A stretch of 64,000 nucleotides of DNA from Actinomyces johnsonii (GTDB taxonomy: Bacteria > Actinomycetota > Actinomycetes > Actinomycetales > Actinomycetaceae). The notes below the pieces were generated by a model, which did no database searches, had not been told where the DNA came from, and saw nothing but the letters and a program-made list of their open reading frames with translations. The position numbers were made by a program, and so were the translations under genes. Each line of letters opens with the position of its first letter. Position 1 is the stretch's first letter. Below are positions 55,629 to 64,000 of this stretch, one piece after another. Location of the stretch: NCBI RefSeq assembly GCF_006546835.1, contig NZ_VICB01000013.1:1-64000 (forward strand), written 5' to 3'.

Positions 55629-58382
55629 TCAGGACTCTCCGCCCTGGGAACCGGAGGAACCTGCGTTGACATTGGTTAGGTCGTAGCGGGCCACGGCCTG
55701 CGCCAGGACGGAGCGGTCCAGACGGCCCTGCTCCACCAGTGCCTGGAGCGCGCGGACAACCACAGACTGGGCATCGATGAGATAGTGGCGTCTGGCGGCG
55801 GCGCGTGTGTCGGAGAAACCGAAGCCGTCGGCGCCCAGGGTGTAGTAGTCGCCGGGAACCCAGGCGCGGATCTGGTCGGGAACCAGGTGGTCGTAGTCGC
55901 TGGTGGCGACGAAGGGGCCGTTGGCCCCGGAGAGCTTGCGCGTCAGGTAGGGAATCTGCCGCTCAGCGTGAGGAGCCAGGAAGTTGGCTTTCTCGACTTC
56001 CAGTGCCTGGCGCCGCAGCTCGTTCCAGCTGGTGACGGACCAGGTAGTGGCGCGCACCCCCCAGTCCTCGACCAGGATGCGGCGAGCCTCCTCGATCCAG
56101 GGCATCCCGACGCCGGAGGCCAGCAGCTGGACCTCGGGGCCCTGGCCGTCGGGGGCGGAGCTGATGCGGTGGATGCCCCGCAGGATGCCCTCGACATCGA
56201 CGTCGTCGGGTTCGGCGGGCTGGTGGATCGGCTCGTTGTAGACGGTCAGGTAGTACATGACGTCCCGGTTGCGTCCAGAGTCGGGTCCGTACCAGCGCTC
56301 GAGCGCGTCGCGCACGATGTGCCGGATCTCGTAGGCGTAGGCGGGGTCGTAGCTGACGACGGCGTCGTTGGTGGCCGCGATCATGGGGGAGTGGCCGTCC
56401 ATGTGCTGGGTGCCCTCGCCGGTCAGAGTGGTGCGCCCGGCGGTGGCCCCGATGATGAAGCCGCGGGCCAGCTGGTCGCCGGCCGCCCAGAACTGGTCGC
56501 CAGTGCGCTGGAAGCCGAACATCGAGTAGAAGATGTAGACCGGGATCATCGGCTCGCCGTGGGTGGCGTAGCTCGTGCCGGCGACCTGGAACAGGGAGAC
56601 CGAGCCGGCTTCGTTGATGCCGGTGTGCATGAGCTGACCGGAGGTGGACTCCCGGTAGGACAGCATCATGTCGGCGTCGACCGGCGTGTAGTTCTGGCCT
56701 TGGGTGTTGAAGATCTTCTTGGTGGGGAACAGCGACTCCAAGCCGAAGGTGCGCGACTCATCGGGGACGATCGGCACGATGCGCCGGCCGATGCCCTTGT
56801 CCTTGATGAGCTCCTTGAGCAGACGCACGAAGGCCATCGTGGAGGCGACCTTCTGCTTGCCCGAGCCGCCCTTGAGGATGTCGTAGGTCTTGTCGCCGGG
56901 CAGCTCGAGCTGGACGCCGGCATCGCGGCGCTCGGGGACGAACCCGCCGAGCTGACGGCGGCGGTCCAGCATGTAGAGCAGGGAGGGGTCGTCGTCGGCC
57001 GGCCGGTAGTAGGGCGGCATCTTCGGGTTGGCCTCAAGCTGCTCGTCGGTGATCGGGATGTGGAGGCGGTCGCGCAGGGCCTTGAGGTCCTCTAGCGTCA
57101 GCTTCTTCATCTGGTGGGTGGCGTTGCGGCCGGCGAAGTGCCCGCCCAGCAGGTAGCCCTTGACGGTGTGGGCCAGGATGACGGTGGGCTGGCCCTTGTG
57201 CTCCATGGCCGCCTTGTATGCGGCGTACATCTTGCGGTAGTCGTTGCCGCCGCGCTGCAGGGCCCAGATCTCGTCATCGGTCCAGTCCTTGACGAGCTCG
57301 GCGGTGCGCGGGTCGCGACCGAAGAAGTGCTCGCGGATGTAGGCGCCGTCGTTGGCCTTGAAGGTCTGGTAGTCGCCGTCGAGCGTCTCCATCATGAGGT
57401 GCTCGAGGGCGTGGTCCTTGTCTGCGGCGAGGAGCTGGTCCCAGCCACGGCCCCAGATCACCTTGATGACGTTCCAGCCGGCGCCCTTGAAGAAGGCCTC
57501 GAGCTCCTGGATGATCTTGCCGTTTCCGCGCACCGGTCCATCGAGGCGCTGCAGGTTGCAGTTGATGACGAAGGTGAGGTTGTCCAGCTGTTGGCTGGCC
57601 GCCAGCTGCAGCATGCCGCGGGACTCGGGCTCATCCATCTCGCCGTCGCCCAGGAAGGCCCAGGTGTGTTGCTGGGAGGTGTCCTTGATGCCCGCGCCCT
57701 GGATGTACTTGTCGAACCAGGCCTGGTAGATGGCCTCGGCGGGGCCCAGCCCCATGGAGACGGTGGGGTACTCCCAGAAGTCCTCCATGCGGCGGGGGTG
57801 CGGGTAGGAGGGCAGACCCCGGCCGCCGGCGGGGCGGGACTCCTCCTGGCGGAAGCCGTCCAGGTCGGCCTCCCCCAGGCGCCCCTCGATGAAGGCTCGG
57901 GCGTAGTTGCCGGGCGAGGCGTGGCCCTGGAAGAAGACGTGGTCGCCGCCGCCGGGGTGGTCCTTGCCGCGGAAGAAGTGGTTGAAGCCCACCTCATACA
58001 GGGTGGCGGTCGACGCGTAGGAGGAGATATGGCCGCCGACTCCGACGCCGGGGCGTTGCGCCCGGGTCACCATGACGGCGGCGTTCCAGCGCAGCCAGCG
58101 CCGATAGGTCCGCTCGGCGTTCTCGTCGCCGGGGAAGTATGGTTCGTTGGTGACGTCGATGGTGTTGATGTACGGCGTCGTCATCTGGGTGGGCACCGTG
58201 ACGTTCTTCTGCCGGGCCTGGGCCAGCATGCTCAGCAGGATGTAGCGCGTCCGCTTGGCACCCTTGTCCGCGATGAGGGCTTCGAGGGACTCGAGCCACT
58301 CCTTGGTCTCCTCTGGGTCGTTGTCGGTCACCTTCGTCAGGAGGCCATCAATGAGCGGCGTGGAGTCGCTGGTGGGGCTCAC
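55629..58382 (-). CDS. aceE: pyruvate dehydrogenase E1, homodimeric (AceE)
   Basis: 917 aa. Thiamine-diphosphate enzyme. The ThDP/Mg motif is [12 protein letters not shown] near residue 250 ([10 protein letters not shown]) and the C-terminal transketolase-type domain has TGINEAGS and [16 protein letters not shown]. Decarboxylates pyruvate and hands the acetyl group to the E2 component, which is not in the window. GTG 58382 with GAAAGAGGATTCC upstream. In mycobacteria aceE sits beside the PucR regulator; here aspA and the DUF3060 gene intervene. Confidence 0.96.
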   Translation of the reverse strand: MSPTSDSTPLIDGLLTKVTDNDPEETKEWLESLEALIADKGAKRTRYILLSMLAQARQKNVTVPTQMTTPYINTIDVTNEPYFPGDENAERTYRRWLRWNAAVMVTRAQRPGVGVGGHISSYASTATLYEVGFNHFFRGKDHPGGGDHVFFQGHASPGNYARAFIEGRLGEADLDGFRQEESRPAGGRGLPSYPHPRRMEDFWEYPTVSMGLGPAEAIYQAWFDKYIQGAGIKDTSQQHTWAFLGDGEMDEPESRGMLQLAASQQLDNLTFVINCNLQRLDGPVRGNGKIIQELEAFFKGAGWNVIKVIWGRGWDQLLAADKDHALEHLMMETLDGDYQTFKANDGAYIREHFFGRDPRTAELVKDWTDDEIWALQRGGNDYRKMYAAYKAAMEHKGQPTVILAHTVKGYLLGGHFAGRNATHQMKKLTLEDLKALRDRLHIPITDEQLEANPKMPPYYRPADDDPSLLYMLDRRRQLGGFVPERRDAGVQLELPGDKTYDILKGGSGKQKVASTMAFVRLLKELIKDKGIGRRIVPIVPDESRTFGLESLFPTKKIFNTQGQNYTPVDADMMLSYRESTSGQLMHTGINEAGSVSLFQVAGTSYATHGEPMIPVYIFYSMFGFQRTGDQFWAAGDQLARGFIIGATAGRTTLTGEGTQHMDGHSPMIAATNDAVVSYDPAYAYEIRHIVRDALERWYGPDSGRNRDVMYYLTVYNEPIHQPAEPDDVDVEGILRGIHRISSAPDGQGPEVQLLASGVGMPWIEEARRILVEDWGVRATTWSVTSWNELRRQALEVEKANFLAPHAERQIPYLTRKLSGANGPFVATSDYDHLVPDQIRAWVPGDYYTLGADGFGFSDTRAAARRHYLIDAQSVVVRALQALVEQGRLDRSVLAQAVARYDLTNVNAGSSGSQGGES

Positions 58383-58772
58383 GGAATCCTCTTTCCTCGC
58401 GTCTGTGCGGTTGGCCCGAGGCTCGCGTGCTCGCCATAGCGCCGCAAACGACGTACAGCTGGAGTCAGGCCGCTGTGGATGATGGCCCTAATCTACGACC
58501 TGCGGCGGCGCGAACGCTGCACCCAGCGGGAAGAAAGTCCTACGTCACGTATGGTGTGGGCCACATCTGAGGGTTGTGTGTCCAGGGTGATGGTTGTTGG
58601 GGAGCCGGTTGAACGCCGTGGCTGCGGCCGCGACGGCGTTCAAAGCGAAGTTCAAGGTAATCTGAACTGCGTGTTCACTTGCGCGGTCGGTACCGGGTGA
58701 GGTGGGCTATACCCATCGCCCAGCAGCGGGCGAACGAGAGACGGGCGCAGCCCAGAAGGACGGTGTAAAGAA
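58383..58772. other. 390-nt divergent intergenic region aceE/DUF3052
   Basis: No credible gene. It holds promoters for both directions, a perfect 11-bp dyad (58609-58643) and a second dyad AGTTCA/TGAACT (58649-58668) that encloses a -10-like TAATCT. Confidence 0.6.
58609..58643. promoter_or_regulatory. dyad upstream of the DUF3052 gene
   Basis: TTGAACGCCGT pairs with ACGGCGTTCAA across 13 nt. Followed closely by AGTTCA-N8-TGAACT. The half-site TTGAAC/GTTCA repeats suggest binding by a dimeric regulator. Confidence 0.45.
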
Positions 58773-59177
58773 GTGGCGAGTACAGCGGGTGGGGCTTTCG
58801 GCTTCGCCTCCGGTCTCATCATCCAGGAGTTCGGCTACGACGACGACGTCGACGAGACCTTGCGCCAGGCGGTTGAGGCCGAGACCGGAACCACTCTGGT
58901 GGACGAGGACTATGAGGACGTGGCCGACTCGGCCATCGTGTGGTGGCGGGATGACGACGGCGACGTCGACGACCTCACCGACCTCCTGGTGGACGCTCAG
59001 GCGAACCTCGACGGCGCCGGGCTCATCTGGGTGCTGACGCCCAAGGCGCGCACCACGGGTGCCGTCCAGACCGCAGAGGTGGAGGAGGCGGCCGCCACGG
59101 CGGGCATGCACGCGACCTCCGCCGCCTCAATGGGGCAGCACTGGAGCGGAATCAGGGTCTCCAGCCGAGGGCGCTGA
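58773..59177 (+). CDS. DUF3052 family protein
   Basis: 134 aa acidic cytosolic protein. GLIIQEFGYDDDVDETLRQA, then the AIVWWRDDDGDVDDLTDLLVD motif and IWVLTPKA, are the DUF3052 hallmark. Conserved in actinobacteria next to aceE; function unknown. The GTG start has an AGAAGGACGG sequence upstream and stands at the family N-terminus. Confidence 0.88.
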   Translation: MASTAGGAFGFASGLIIQEFGYDDDVDETLRQAVEAETGTTLVDEDYEDVADSAIVWWRDDDGDVDDLTDLLVDAQANLDGAGLIWVLTPKARTTGAVQTAEVEEAAATAGMHATSAASMGQHWSGIRVSSRGR

Positions 59178-59231
59178 CACGATCTGAGACCGAGGCTCCT
59201 CCTCGGTTGCGCGGAAGAAGACCCGAGGCGA

Positions 59232-59261
59232 TTGGTGGCTTGTATCGCGTAGCGGTAGAGT
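59232..59261 (+). promoter_or_regulatory. tRNA-Val promoter
   Basis: TTGGTG (59232-59237), 18 nt, TAGAGT (59256-59261), same -10 and spacing as the tRNA-Asn promoter. Confidence 0.5.
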
Positions 59262-59344
59262 CGCCGCGCAGGGCGGTTTACGTCCCTATGAGCGTGTGCG
59301 GTCCTCTGGAGAGCGGCGGCCGCGTCCCCGGGACGTCTGCGCCT

Positions 59345-59420
59345 GGACCTGTAGCTCAGTTGGTAGAGCAACGCGTTTACACCGCGTCGGTCGTCGGTTC
59401 GAGTCCGGCCGGGTCCACCA
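59345..59420 (+). tRNA. tRNA-Val (UAC)
   Basis: 76 nt including encoded CCA. Acceptor GGACCTG/CGGGTCC, D-arm GCTC/GAGC, anticodon stem ACGCG/CGCGT with loop TTTACAC (anticodon TAC), T-arm GTCGG/CCGGC with TTCGAGT. Confidence 0.95.
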
Positions 59421-59481
59421 CAAGCTCCGTATACGAACCCTTGACCTGCTCCGCACAGCCAAGCAACTGGAGGGGAAGGTC

Positions 59482-59682
59482 ATGAGCGACGATCGAGTGG
59501 CGATCCTGGAAGAGCTGGCCGAGGCTCTTTCGCAGCATGAGGTTGCCGAGAAGATATTCACCACCCTGCCTCCGTCGCACCAGAAGGAATATCTGCGCTG
59601 GATCGGCGAGGCGTGGCGTGCCGAGACCCGCCGACGCAGAGCTGCCAGAGCAGTGGAGATGATGATCGACAAGCACGGTTAG
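59482..59682 (+). CDS. YdeI/OmpD-associated-type mini protein
   Basis: 66 aa. FTTLPPSHQKEYLRWIGEAW plus AETRRRRAARAVEMM matches the C-terminal helical domain of the YdeI/OmpD-associated family (bacteriocin-protection annotation in some genomes). The usual N-terminal domain (~120 residues) is absent, so it is a single-domain form or a truncated relic. GGAGGGGAAGG before ATG 59482 supports translation. Located 61 nt after tRNA-Val. Confidence 0.7.
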   Translation: MSDDRVAILEELAEALSQHEVAEKIFTTLPPSHQKEYLRWIGEAWRAETRRRRAARAVEMMIDKHG

Positions 59683-59758
59683 TAGGGCTTTTCGTTCTTA
59701 TCGATTCGGTGCTACGGCGTGTTGTAGCCGACAAGAGAAGTCGCTGTTTCCGGGCGCC

Positions 59759-60769
59759 TCAGGTGTCCTTTGTGAAGCGTTGGTGTTGCTCGGGATCGGT
59801 ACCGAAGTGCTGGGAACGGCGCTGTCCGCGGAGGATGACCTGATCGTCGATCCAGCGCTCCCACTGCGGAGCGCGCTCCCGTTCGTCCGCGTCCAGGGGA
59901 GCAGCAACACCGGCGTCGATGGAATCGTCCAGGATCATAAGGGACGACTGGGGAACTGGGATGTCCCAGGGGACCAGCCCCCATGGTCCCTCGGGTGCCA
60001 AGAGCACTTGCAAGCGGTGCAGGTCGTGCAGGTCGTTGTAGTGCGTGTCCTCGCCGTCTTCGGAGTACCAGCACCAGCGTCCCAGCCTGAACGACTCCCA
60101 GACCTGGCCCCAGTTCTGATAGTGCATGCGCAATGCCTGATCCAGCAGTGCCAGCGTGTCCCACGCCTCGGCCTCGGGCAACCAGTTCAGCGCAGCTCCG
60201 CACCGCGTCAGCATGGCGGCGCGGAGCATGTCCCAGGCCAGAAAGTCCACATTCTGAATGCCCCGGTCATTGTTCCGCATCCGTTCCAGGCGCCACAGTT
60301 TCTCGGTGATGTCCTGGACGGCGATGCCCGCCTCTTTCAGCTCTTGCAGCTCTTGGCGCTCGGCCTCCGCCAGGGAGACGTCGGCCCACTGGGCGCGTTC
60401 GACGCCGAATTTGTCGCGGTCGCCCAAGGTGATCAGCCAGAATATTTGGGCGAGGAGATCGATGCGGGAGTGAATGTCCCAGCCGCTGGCGAGCATGTTC
60501 CGCGTGTCGTCGAGATCGGAGCAGGACAGGTGGTCCCATGGGTCATGGTGGCATAGGGCATACGGTGCTGAGATCACCACGAGGCGTTCGTACACACCAG
60601 GCGTGAACGCGGACGGATTGGAGACTCTTACGGGACGGTGCTGGTCCGTGAGGTCGTTCCACGTGGACTCATCGCTCTTGTTCTGAAAGATTGAACGGAG
60701 GAGCAGGACAGCGCCGATGGCACCGAAGATGCCCAGTGCGATGACAAGAAGCAGAACTGGCGATCGCAT
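59759..60769 (-). CDS. DUF1266 protein with N-terminal TM helix
   Basis: 336 aa. TM anchor SPVLLLVIALGIFGAIGAVLLL, then a cytosolic region with the DUF1266 pattern: LASGWDIHSRIDLLAQIFWL, FLAWDMLRAAMLTRCGAALN, and EAWDTLALLDQALRMHYQNW leading to the ESFRLGRWCWY end. DUF1266 proteins are of unknown function and often occur in multiple copies in accessory DNA. ATG 60769 is preceded by a clear A+T-rich promoter. Confidence 0.75.
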   Translation of the reverse strand: MRSPVLLLVIALGIFGAIGAVLLLRSIFQNKSDESTWNDLTDQHRPVRVSNPSAFTPGVYERLVVISAPYALCHHDPWDHLSCSDLDDTRNMLASGWDIHSRIDLLAQIFWLITLGDRDKFGVERAQWADVSLAEAERQELQELKEAGIAVQDITEKLWRLERMRNNDRGIQNVDFLAWDMLRAAMLTRCGAALNWLPEAEAWDTLALLDQALRMHYQNWGQVWESFRLGRWCWYSEDGEDTHYNDLHDLHRLQVLLAPEGPWGLVPWDIPVPQSSLMILDDSIDAGVAAPLDADERERAPQWERWIDDQVILRGQRRSQHFGTDPEQHQRFTKDT

Positions 60770-60778
60770 GAACAGTAT

Positions 60779-60807
60779 TATTTATCATAACTATAGGTAA
60801 ATATCAA
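60779..60807 (-). promoter_or_regulatory. A+T-rich promoter of the DUF1266 gene
   Basis: On the minus strand: TTGATA (60802-60807), 17 nt, TAAATA (60779-60784), then 9 nt to ATG. Unusually close to the sigma-70 consensus for this G+C-rich DNA. Confidence 0.65.
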
Positions 60808-60923
60808 ATGCTGCGGTACGAGGCGGTGATGACGGGGCGGCCGCGAGATCCCGTCAAGTCGATGACTCGCGCGGTGGCTGCGACTGCATGGCAGCCGCTG
60901 GCATCGCCACTGGCGCCGACGGC

Positions 60924-62111
60924 TCAAGCGCCGTTTGCCGCCAGATTGCGAATCAGTGTCTCCAGCCGTTGCATGCCGTCGTGCAGCTCGTCGCGGGATG
61001 CCGCGTAGGACAGCCGCACGTGGGTACGAGCCGTAGCCGTGGAGAAGTCCCGACCGGGGGTGAGGGCCACATGCGCCTCCTCCAGAGCGCGGTAGCAGAA
61101 GGTCTGGGCATCGAACCCGGTGGAGGATACGTCGAAATAGACGTAGAAGGCGCCGTCGGGCCGGACTGGGACGGGCAAGCCGATACGCTCCAGACCGGTG
61201 AGCACGATATCCCTGCGTGCGAGCAGCTCTTGACGGCGCTGCTCGCACACCGCAATGGACTCAGGGGAGAAGGCCGCCAGCGCCGCCTGCTGGATGGGGG
61301 TCGAGGCGCACAGGAAGTAGTTGACCGCCAGGTTCTCAGCGGGCGACACCAGCTCCTCGGGCAGAATCGCCCAGCCCAGGCGCCATCCCGTCATCCCGAA
61401 ATACTTGGAGAAGGAGTTGATGACGATCGCGTCGGGGTCGGCTTCCAGGACGCTGTGAGCGGGCGTTCCGTCATCGTCGGGATCGGCCAGGCCCAGGTAG
61501 ATCTCATCTACGATTCGCCAGGCGCTGCGCCCGCGGGCCAGCTCGCAGATCGATGCCAGCTCGTCGAAGGGGATCGAGGTGCCTGTCGGGTTGGACGGTG
61601 TCGCCAGCATCACCGCACTCGTCTGCGGGGTCCACACCGACTCGGCGGAGGCCCGGTCCATCTGGTAGCGGCTGGCGGGACTGGTGGGTGCCAGAACGAT
61701 CCGGCCGCCGTAGGTCTCCACCAGCTGACGGTTGCAGGGGTAGGACGGATCTGCGATGACGACGTCGTCGCCGGGTTCCGTCGTAGCCGCTGCCACCAGC
61801 AGTAGCGCCGACGACGCCCCGGTGGTGACGACGATGCGTTCGGGGTCAACCCGTACGCCGTGCCGGTCGAGGTAGAAACCCGCGATGGCCTCACGCAATG
61901 CGAGCAGGCCCAGAGCGGGGGAGTAGGGCAACGGTCGGCCGTCCATCACGCGGCGCATCTCCTCGCGGACAGCAGGAGGAGCACCGAAGTCCGGCTCGCC
62001 CAAGCTGAGCTTGGCGATTGAATGGCCCTCGGCCTGCAGGATCCCGGCACGCTCGCCGATGCTCATGGCATGGAAGGGCTGGGCGGCCTTGGCCCGGGCG
62101 GCGATCTTCAT
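60924..62111 (-). CDS. PLP-dependent class I/II aminotransferase
   Basis: 395 aa fold-type I aminotransferase. PLP Lys in NSFSKYFGMTGWRLGW, with LGEPDFGAP, TGASSALLL, ATPSNPTGT and VDEIYLGLA motifs. Resembles aspartate/alanine-type aminotransferases; the substrate is uncertain. ATG 62111 matches the family start (KIAARAKAAQPFHAMSIGER). A short dyad (ATCCCGT-GA-ACGGGAT, 62210-62225) lies upstream. Confidence 0.9.
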   Translation of the reverse strand: MKIAARAKAAQPFHAMSIGERAGILQAEGHSIAKLSLGEPDFGAPPAVREEMRRVMDGRPLPYSPALGLLALREAIAGFYLDRHGVRVDPERIVVTTGASSALLLVAAATTEPGDDVVIADPSYPCNRQLVETYGGRIVLAPTSPASRYQMDRASAESVWTPQTSAVMLATPSNPTGTSIPFDELASICELARGRSAWRIVDEIYLGLADPDDDGTPAHSVLEADPDAIVINSFSKYFGMTGWRLGWAILPEELVSPAENLAVNYFLCASTPIQQAALAAFSPESIAVCEQRRQELLARRDIVLTGLERIGLPVPVRPDGAFYVYFDVSSTGFDAQTFCYRALEEAHVALTPGRDFSTATARTHVRLSYAASRDELHDGMQRLETLIRNLAANGA

Positions 62112-62209
62112 GACGGCTCCTTGACGCAGGGGAGGACAGGGCCAGTGTCCACCTTCTCATGGCGGGAGGGCAAAGGCTCCGCAGGTCTGGGAGAGGGAAA
62201 GATCTCCTG

Positions 62210-62225
62210 ATCCCGTGAACGGGAT
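62210..62225. repeat. dyad upstream of the aminotransferase gene
   Basis: ATCCCGT-GA-ACGGGAT, perfect 7-bp arms, about 100 nt upstream of the aminotransferase start. Could be an operator. Confidence 0.35.
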
Positions 62226-62323
62226 TCTCCCGGTTGATGGCTTGTCCTTCAGTGCCGTGTCGGACAGGCTCGTAGAGCAATCCTCGCGCCGAGGACGGAG
62301 TCCGATCAGCGCTCACCGATGCC

Positions 62324-62808
62324 ATGATGCTTGTCTCTCCCTTTCACGCCGACTACGAGTTCCTGACCAGACCGTATCACGAGGAAACTCCTGAGCTGTG
62401 GGACACGGAGGGCGCTGGTCTGGCGGGACTGGACCAAGAGGGGGCGGCCACCCTCCTGGAGGAGTCCTTCGAGGTTGTGGACGCCGCCTCTGCGATCGAG
62501 CAGTGCGACTCGCTGGAGACTGAGGCCGGCTTATAACCGGATTCGAGCCTTGTGGCTGGGCACGTACCTGCCGTGTCGATGCTCGCCGGCTCCGCACGGC
62601 CGCGGGCTTCGACTGCTGCCGCGTCATCAACATCCTCACCTTGGCTCGCGCGGCGGGCCATATAAAGGTGCTTGAGAACGCGGACACGGATACGGGGACG
62701 TTTCTGCGTGCACGCGCTCTGGCGCACGAGGTCTTCTGGCTTCCTGTCGATGCAGCTGGAACCGGGGGCGTCTTCGAGGATCTGAGAAGTGCCCGTGTGC
62801 CTTTGTGA
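62324..62808 (+). pseudogene. frameshifted ORF, possible DUF1266 remnant
   Basis: An ATG-started frame (62324-62536, 70 aa, acidic) ends in TAA; a second frame, open from 62524 to the TGA at 62808 without a good start codon, continues with FDCCRVINILTLARAAGHIK and FLRARALAHEVF, which resembles the central DUF1266 helix pattern. A single frameshift near 62525 would join them into a ~160-residue protein. The DUF1266 link is tentative. Confidence 0.4.
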
Positions 62809-62844
62809 GATCTGCCGGCTCGCGGCGACGACGCTGCGGCGACG

Positions 62845-63201
62845 ATGTTCTGGACCGACTCGAGTCTTGATCAGGAGCACTGGAGCGGCGTGCCGTTCTT
62901 GCGTACAAGTGAAGGGGCTCGGCTTACCGCCGTGATGACGGAGAATGCCTGCTTCCTGGTCTCCCGAAAGACGCTGCGCCGAGTCTTCACCCCGGTTCCC
63001 TGGGAGCAGGTGAGGTTCACGGTGTCGGTGATGCCGGGGGAGGACATCGTCTTCTACACCAACGGCAAGAAGCTTGGCACGCTCTTCCCCGACTGGGACG
63101 TTGTGGGGGTGATCAACCCCGACCTGCCGTTGCGCCTTGAGGCCTTCATGAATGGTCTGGGGCAGCGCGTGCGTGCCTTCAGCGCCGCCTACCGGCTATG
63201 A
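62845..63201 (+). CDS. hypothetical protein
   Basis: 118 aa with a regular β-strand pattern (ARLTAVMTENACFLVSRKTL, VRFTVSVMPGEDIVFYTNGK, then LFPDWDVVGVINPDLPLRLE). No family recognised. No clear Shine-Dalgarno before ATG 62845, and it is in the same frame as the decayed ORF 36 nt upstream, so it may be the C-terminal part of a longer broken gene. Confidence 0.5.
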   Translation: MFWTDSSLDQEHWSGVPFLRTSEGARLTAVMTENACFLVSRKTLRRVFTPVPWEQVRFTVSVMPGEDIVFYTNGKKLGTLFPDWDVVGVINPDLPLRLEAFMNGLGQRVRAFSAAYRL

Positions 63202-63306
63202 GCAAGGTGGGTGTGCCGTCGAGGTCAACAGATCAGCCTGGTTCGCCCAGGCTCCAGGCCCCTCACGCAACTTGCCTGAGACGGAACCAATAAAGGGAGG
63301 AACTCT

Positions 63307-63801
63307 GTGACGCGTCCACGAGTCAGTGGTGAGGGTTTGTGTAGTAACGCTGTGGTGCGCTTCAGCAAGCTCGACACAAATAACTGGAAGCCCCTACTCG
63401 CCTTCCGCAAGCGTCTCATCGCGGGTGAGGTGGCTCCGGAATCGAACACGCCCAGCGTAGCGCCTACTGGGCAGGCGAGCGAGACTACGATGGCCCGCGG
63501 CATCCGCAACGCGGCCTGCCGTCCGATCAGCACGGCGAAGAAGCAGCAGATCCTCGACCTGGCCCGCACGGGTATGTCTGTCAGCCAGATCGCTGCCCAG
63601 GTCGGCGTAGCAGAGACCACCGTCCGTGCTATCTGCCGCCAGGCCACGCAGCCGCCCCGCCGCAAGCGACGCTTCACCGCAGATGACCTCCAGCGTGCTC
63701 AGCAGCTCCACGCTCAAGGGCACACCTACATCGATATCGGCCTGGAGCTCGGCTTCGGGCGGGATACGGTGAGCAAGCATCTAATGGCTGCGCAGAAATA
63801 A
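63307..63801 (+). CDS. two-HTH DNA-binding protein
   Basis: 164 aa. The N-terminal ~60 residues lack similarity; then two helix-turn-helix units: ILDLARTGMSVSQIAAQVGV with ETTVRAICRQ, and AQGHTYIDIGLELGFGRDTV with SKHLMAAQ. The first is of the resolvase/Hin tail type. GTG 63307 is preceded by AAGGGAGGAACTCT; ATG 63490 is an internal alternative. No recombinase catalytic domain is present. Could be a regulator of a mobile or phage-derived element beyond the window. Confidence 0.6.
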   Translation: MTRPRVSGEGLCSNAVVRFSKLDTNNWKPLLAFRKRLIAGEVAPESNTPSVAPTGQASETTMARGIRNAACRPISTAKKQQILDLARTGMSVSQIAAQVGVAETTVRAICRQATQPPRRKRRFTADDLQRAQQLHAQGHTYIDIGLELGFGRDTVSKHLMAAQK

Positions 63802-64000
63802 CTGGTGGCTGGGGGAGCGGTGTATGCCCTCTGCTCTTCTCGTAGATGGCGATGTAGATCGTCAAGCGCATAGCCCTCCACCACACTCCACCGTAGTCAT
63901 ACGTCTCAAGGAGCCAGTGGTAAGCCTGCGCAGCGATCCGGCCGATCTCGTCCTTTAGAGGCGGGTGCGTCCATGCCTATGTCGAGAGCGAGGCTGTCAA
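63802..64000. other. 199-nt window end
   Basis: No credible gene. On the minus strand a stretch (about 63960 down to 63800) reads KDEIGRIAAQAYHWLLETYD continuing through a WWRAMRLTIYIAIYE segment, which is protein-like but has no good start and runs into the HTH gene. It may be a remnant, or part of a gene whose start has been lost. Confidence 0.3.

Noticed and set aside
55785-58439. Two long plus-strand open frames opposite aceE
   Set aside because: Shadows produced by G/C third positions of aceE, which has all thiamine-enzyme motifs.
59345-59420. tRNA-Val as phage/island attachment site
   Set aside because: No second copy of the tRNA 3' end and no integrase are visible inside the window.
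62377-62880. Minus-strand frame of about 167 codons
   Set aside because: Ser/Arg-rich shadow with no start signal; the plus strand there has more protein-like segments.
63674-63960. Minus-strand protein-like stretch (WWRAMRLTIYIAIYE) at the window end
   Set aside because: No suitable start, stop just upstream, overlaps the HTH gene; kept only as a remark in the last feature.

Overview
The window reads as chromosomal DNA of a high-G+C Gram-positive actinobacterium, most likely Actinomyces or a close relative. Grounds: strong G/C bias at third codon positions; actinobacterial families (SteA/SteB, DUF3043, DUF3052, DUF3145, SufR-led suf operon, PucR-type regulator beside acp/fabF, aceE-type pyruvate dehydrogenase); and many genes whose start codon lies 6-8 nt after a TANNNT -10 box, i.e. 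probably leaderless. The genus is inferred.

Layout. 1-15200: a gene row as in mycobacteria (TPR protein, HAD phosphatase, small protein, tlyA, nadK, recN, steA, steB, then pyrG and a Nudix ADP-ribose pyrophosphatase), interrupted by a membrane PNPT-family homologue, murJ and a glycosyltransferase: nucleotide metabolism, DNA repair, septation and wall-precursor export. 15200-15923 has no convincing gene but strong hairpins. 15924-22800: complete Fe-S assembly operon sufR-B-D-C-S-U-T. 22827-27000 (minus): DUF488 gene, a VOC-protein remnant, and a MerR regulator with a two-gene ABC exporter. 27074-31063: the most interesting part, a polyamine/membrane module (two DUF4178-like single-TM proteins with the same C-terminal Gly6 tail, S-adenosylmethionine decarboxylase, a DUF350 membrane protein, a membrane-anchored spermidine synthase). 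31097-38844: small membrane protein, flavodoxin (sharing a MerR-like operator with the ABC exporter), zinc metallopeptidase, pyrD, DUF3043, M20 dipeptidase, divergent glycerate kinase, LacI regulator. 39043-44294 (minus): maltose-type ABC importer with a GH13-like protein lacking catalytic motifs. 44483-49348: dgt, dnaG, an unknown gene, tRNA-Asn, def. 49393-58382: DUF3145, fabF, acp, PucR regulator, aspA, DUF3060 lipoprotein, aceE. 58773-64000: DUF3052, tRNA-Val, then an accessory-looking end with a YdeI-type mini-protein, DUF1266 protein, aminotransferase, decayed frames and a two-HTH protein.

How they work together. The polyamine module joins two cytosolic-type steps of spermidine synthesis (SpeD makes decarboxylated SAM, the SpeE-like protein uses it) to three other membrane proteins, which points to polyamine chemistry at the membrane rather than bulk synthesis. 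The MerR regulator probably controls the exporter and, 6 kb away, the flavodoxin. The LacI regulator probably controls the maltose importer. No CRISPR array, insertion sequence or transposase was seen.
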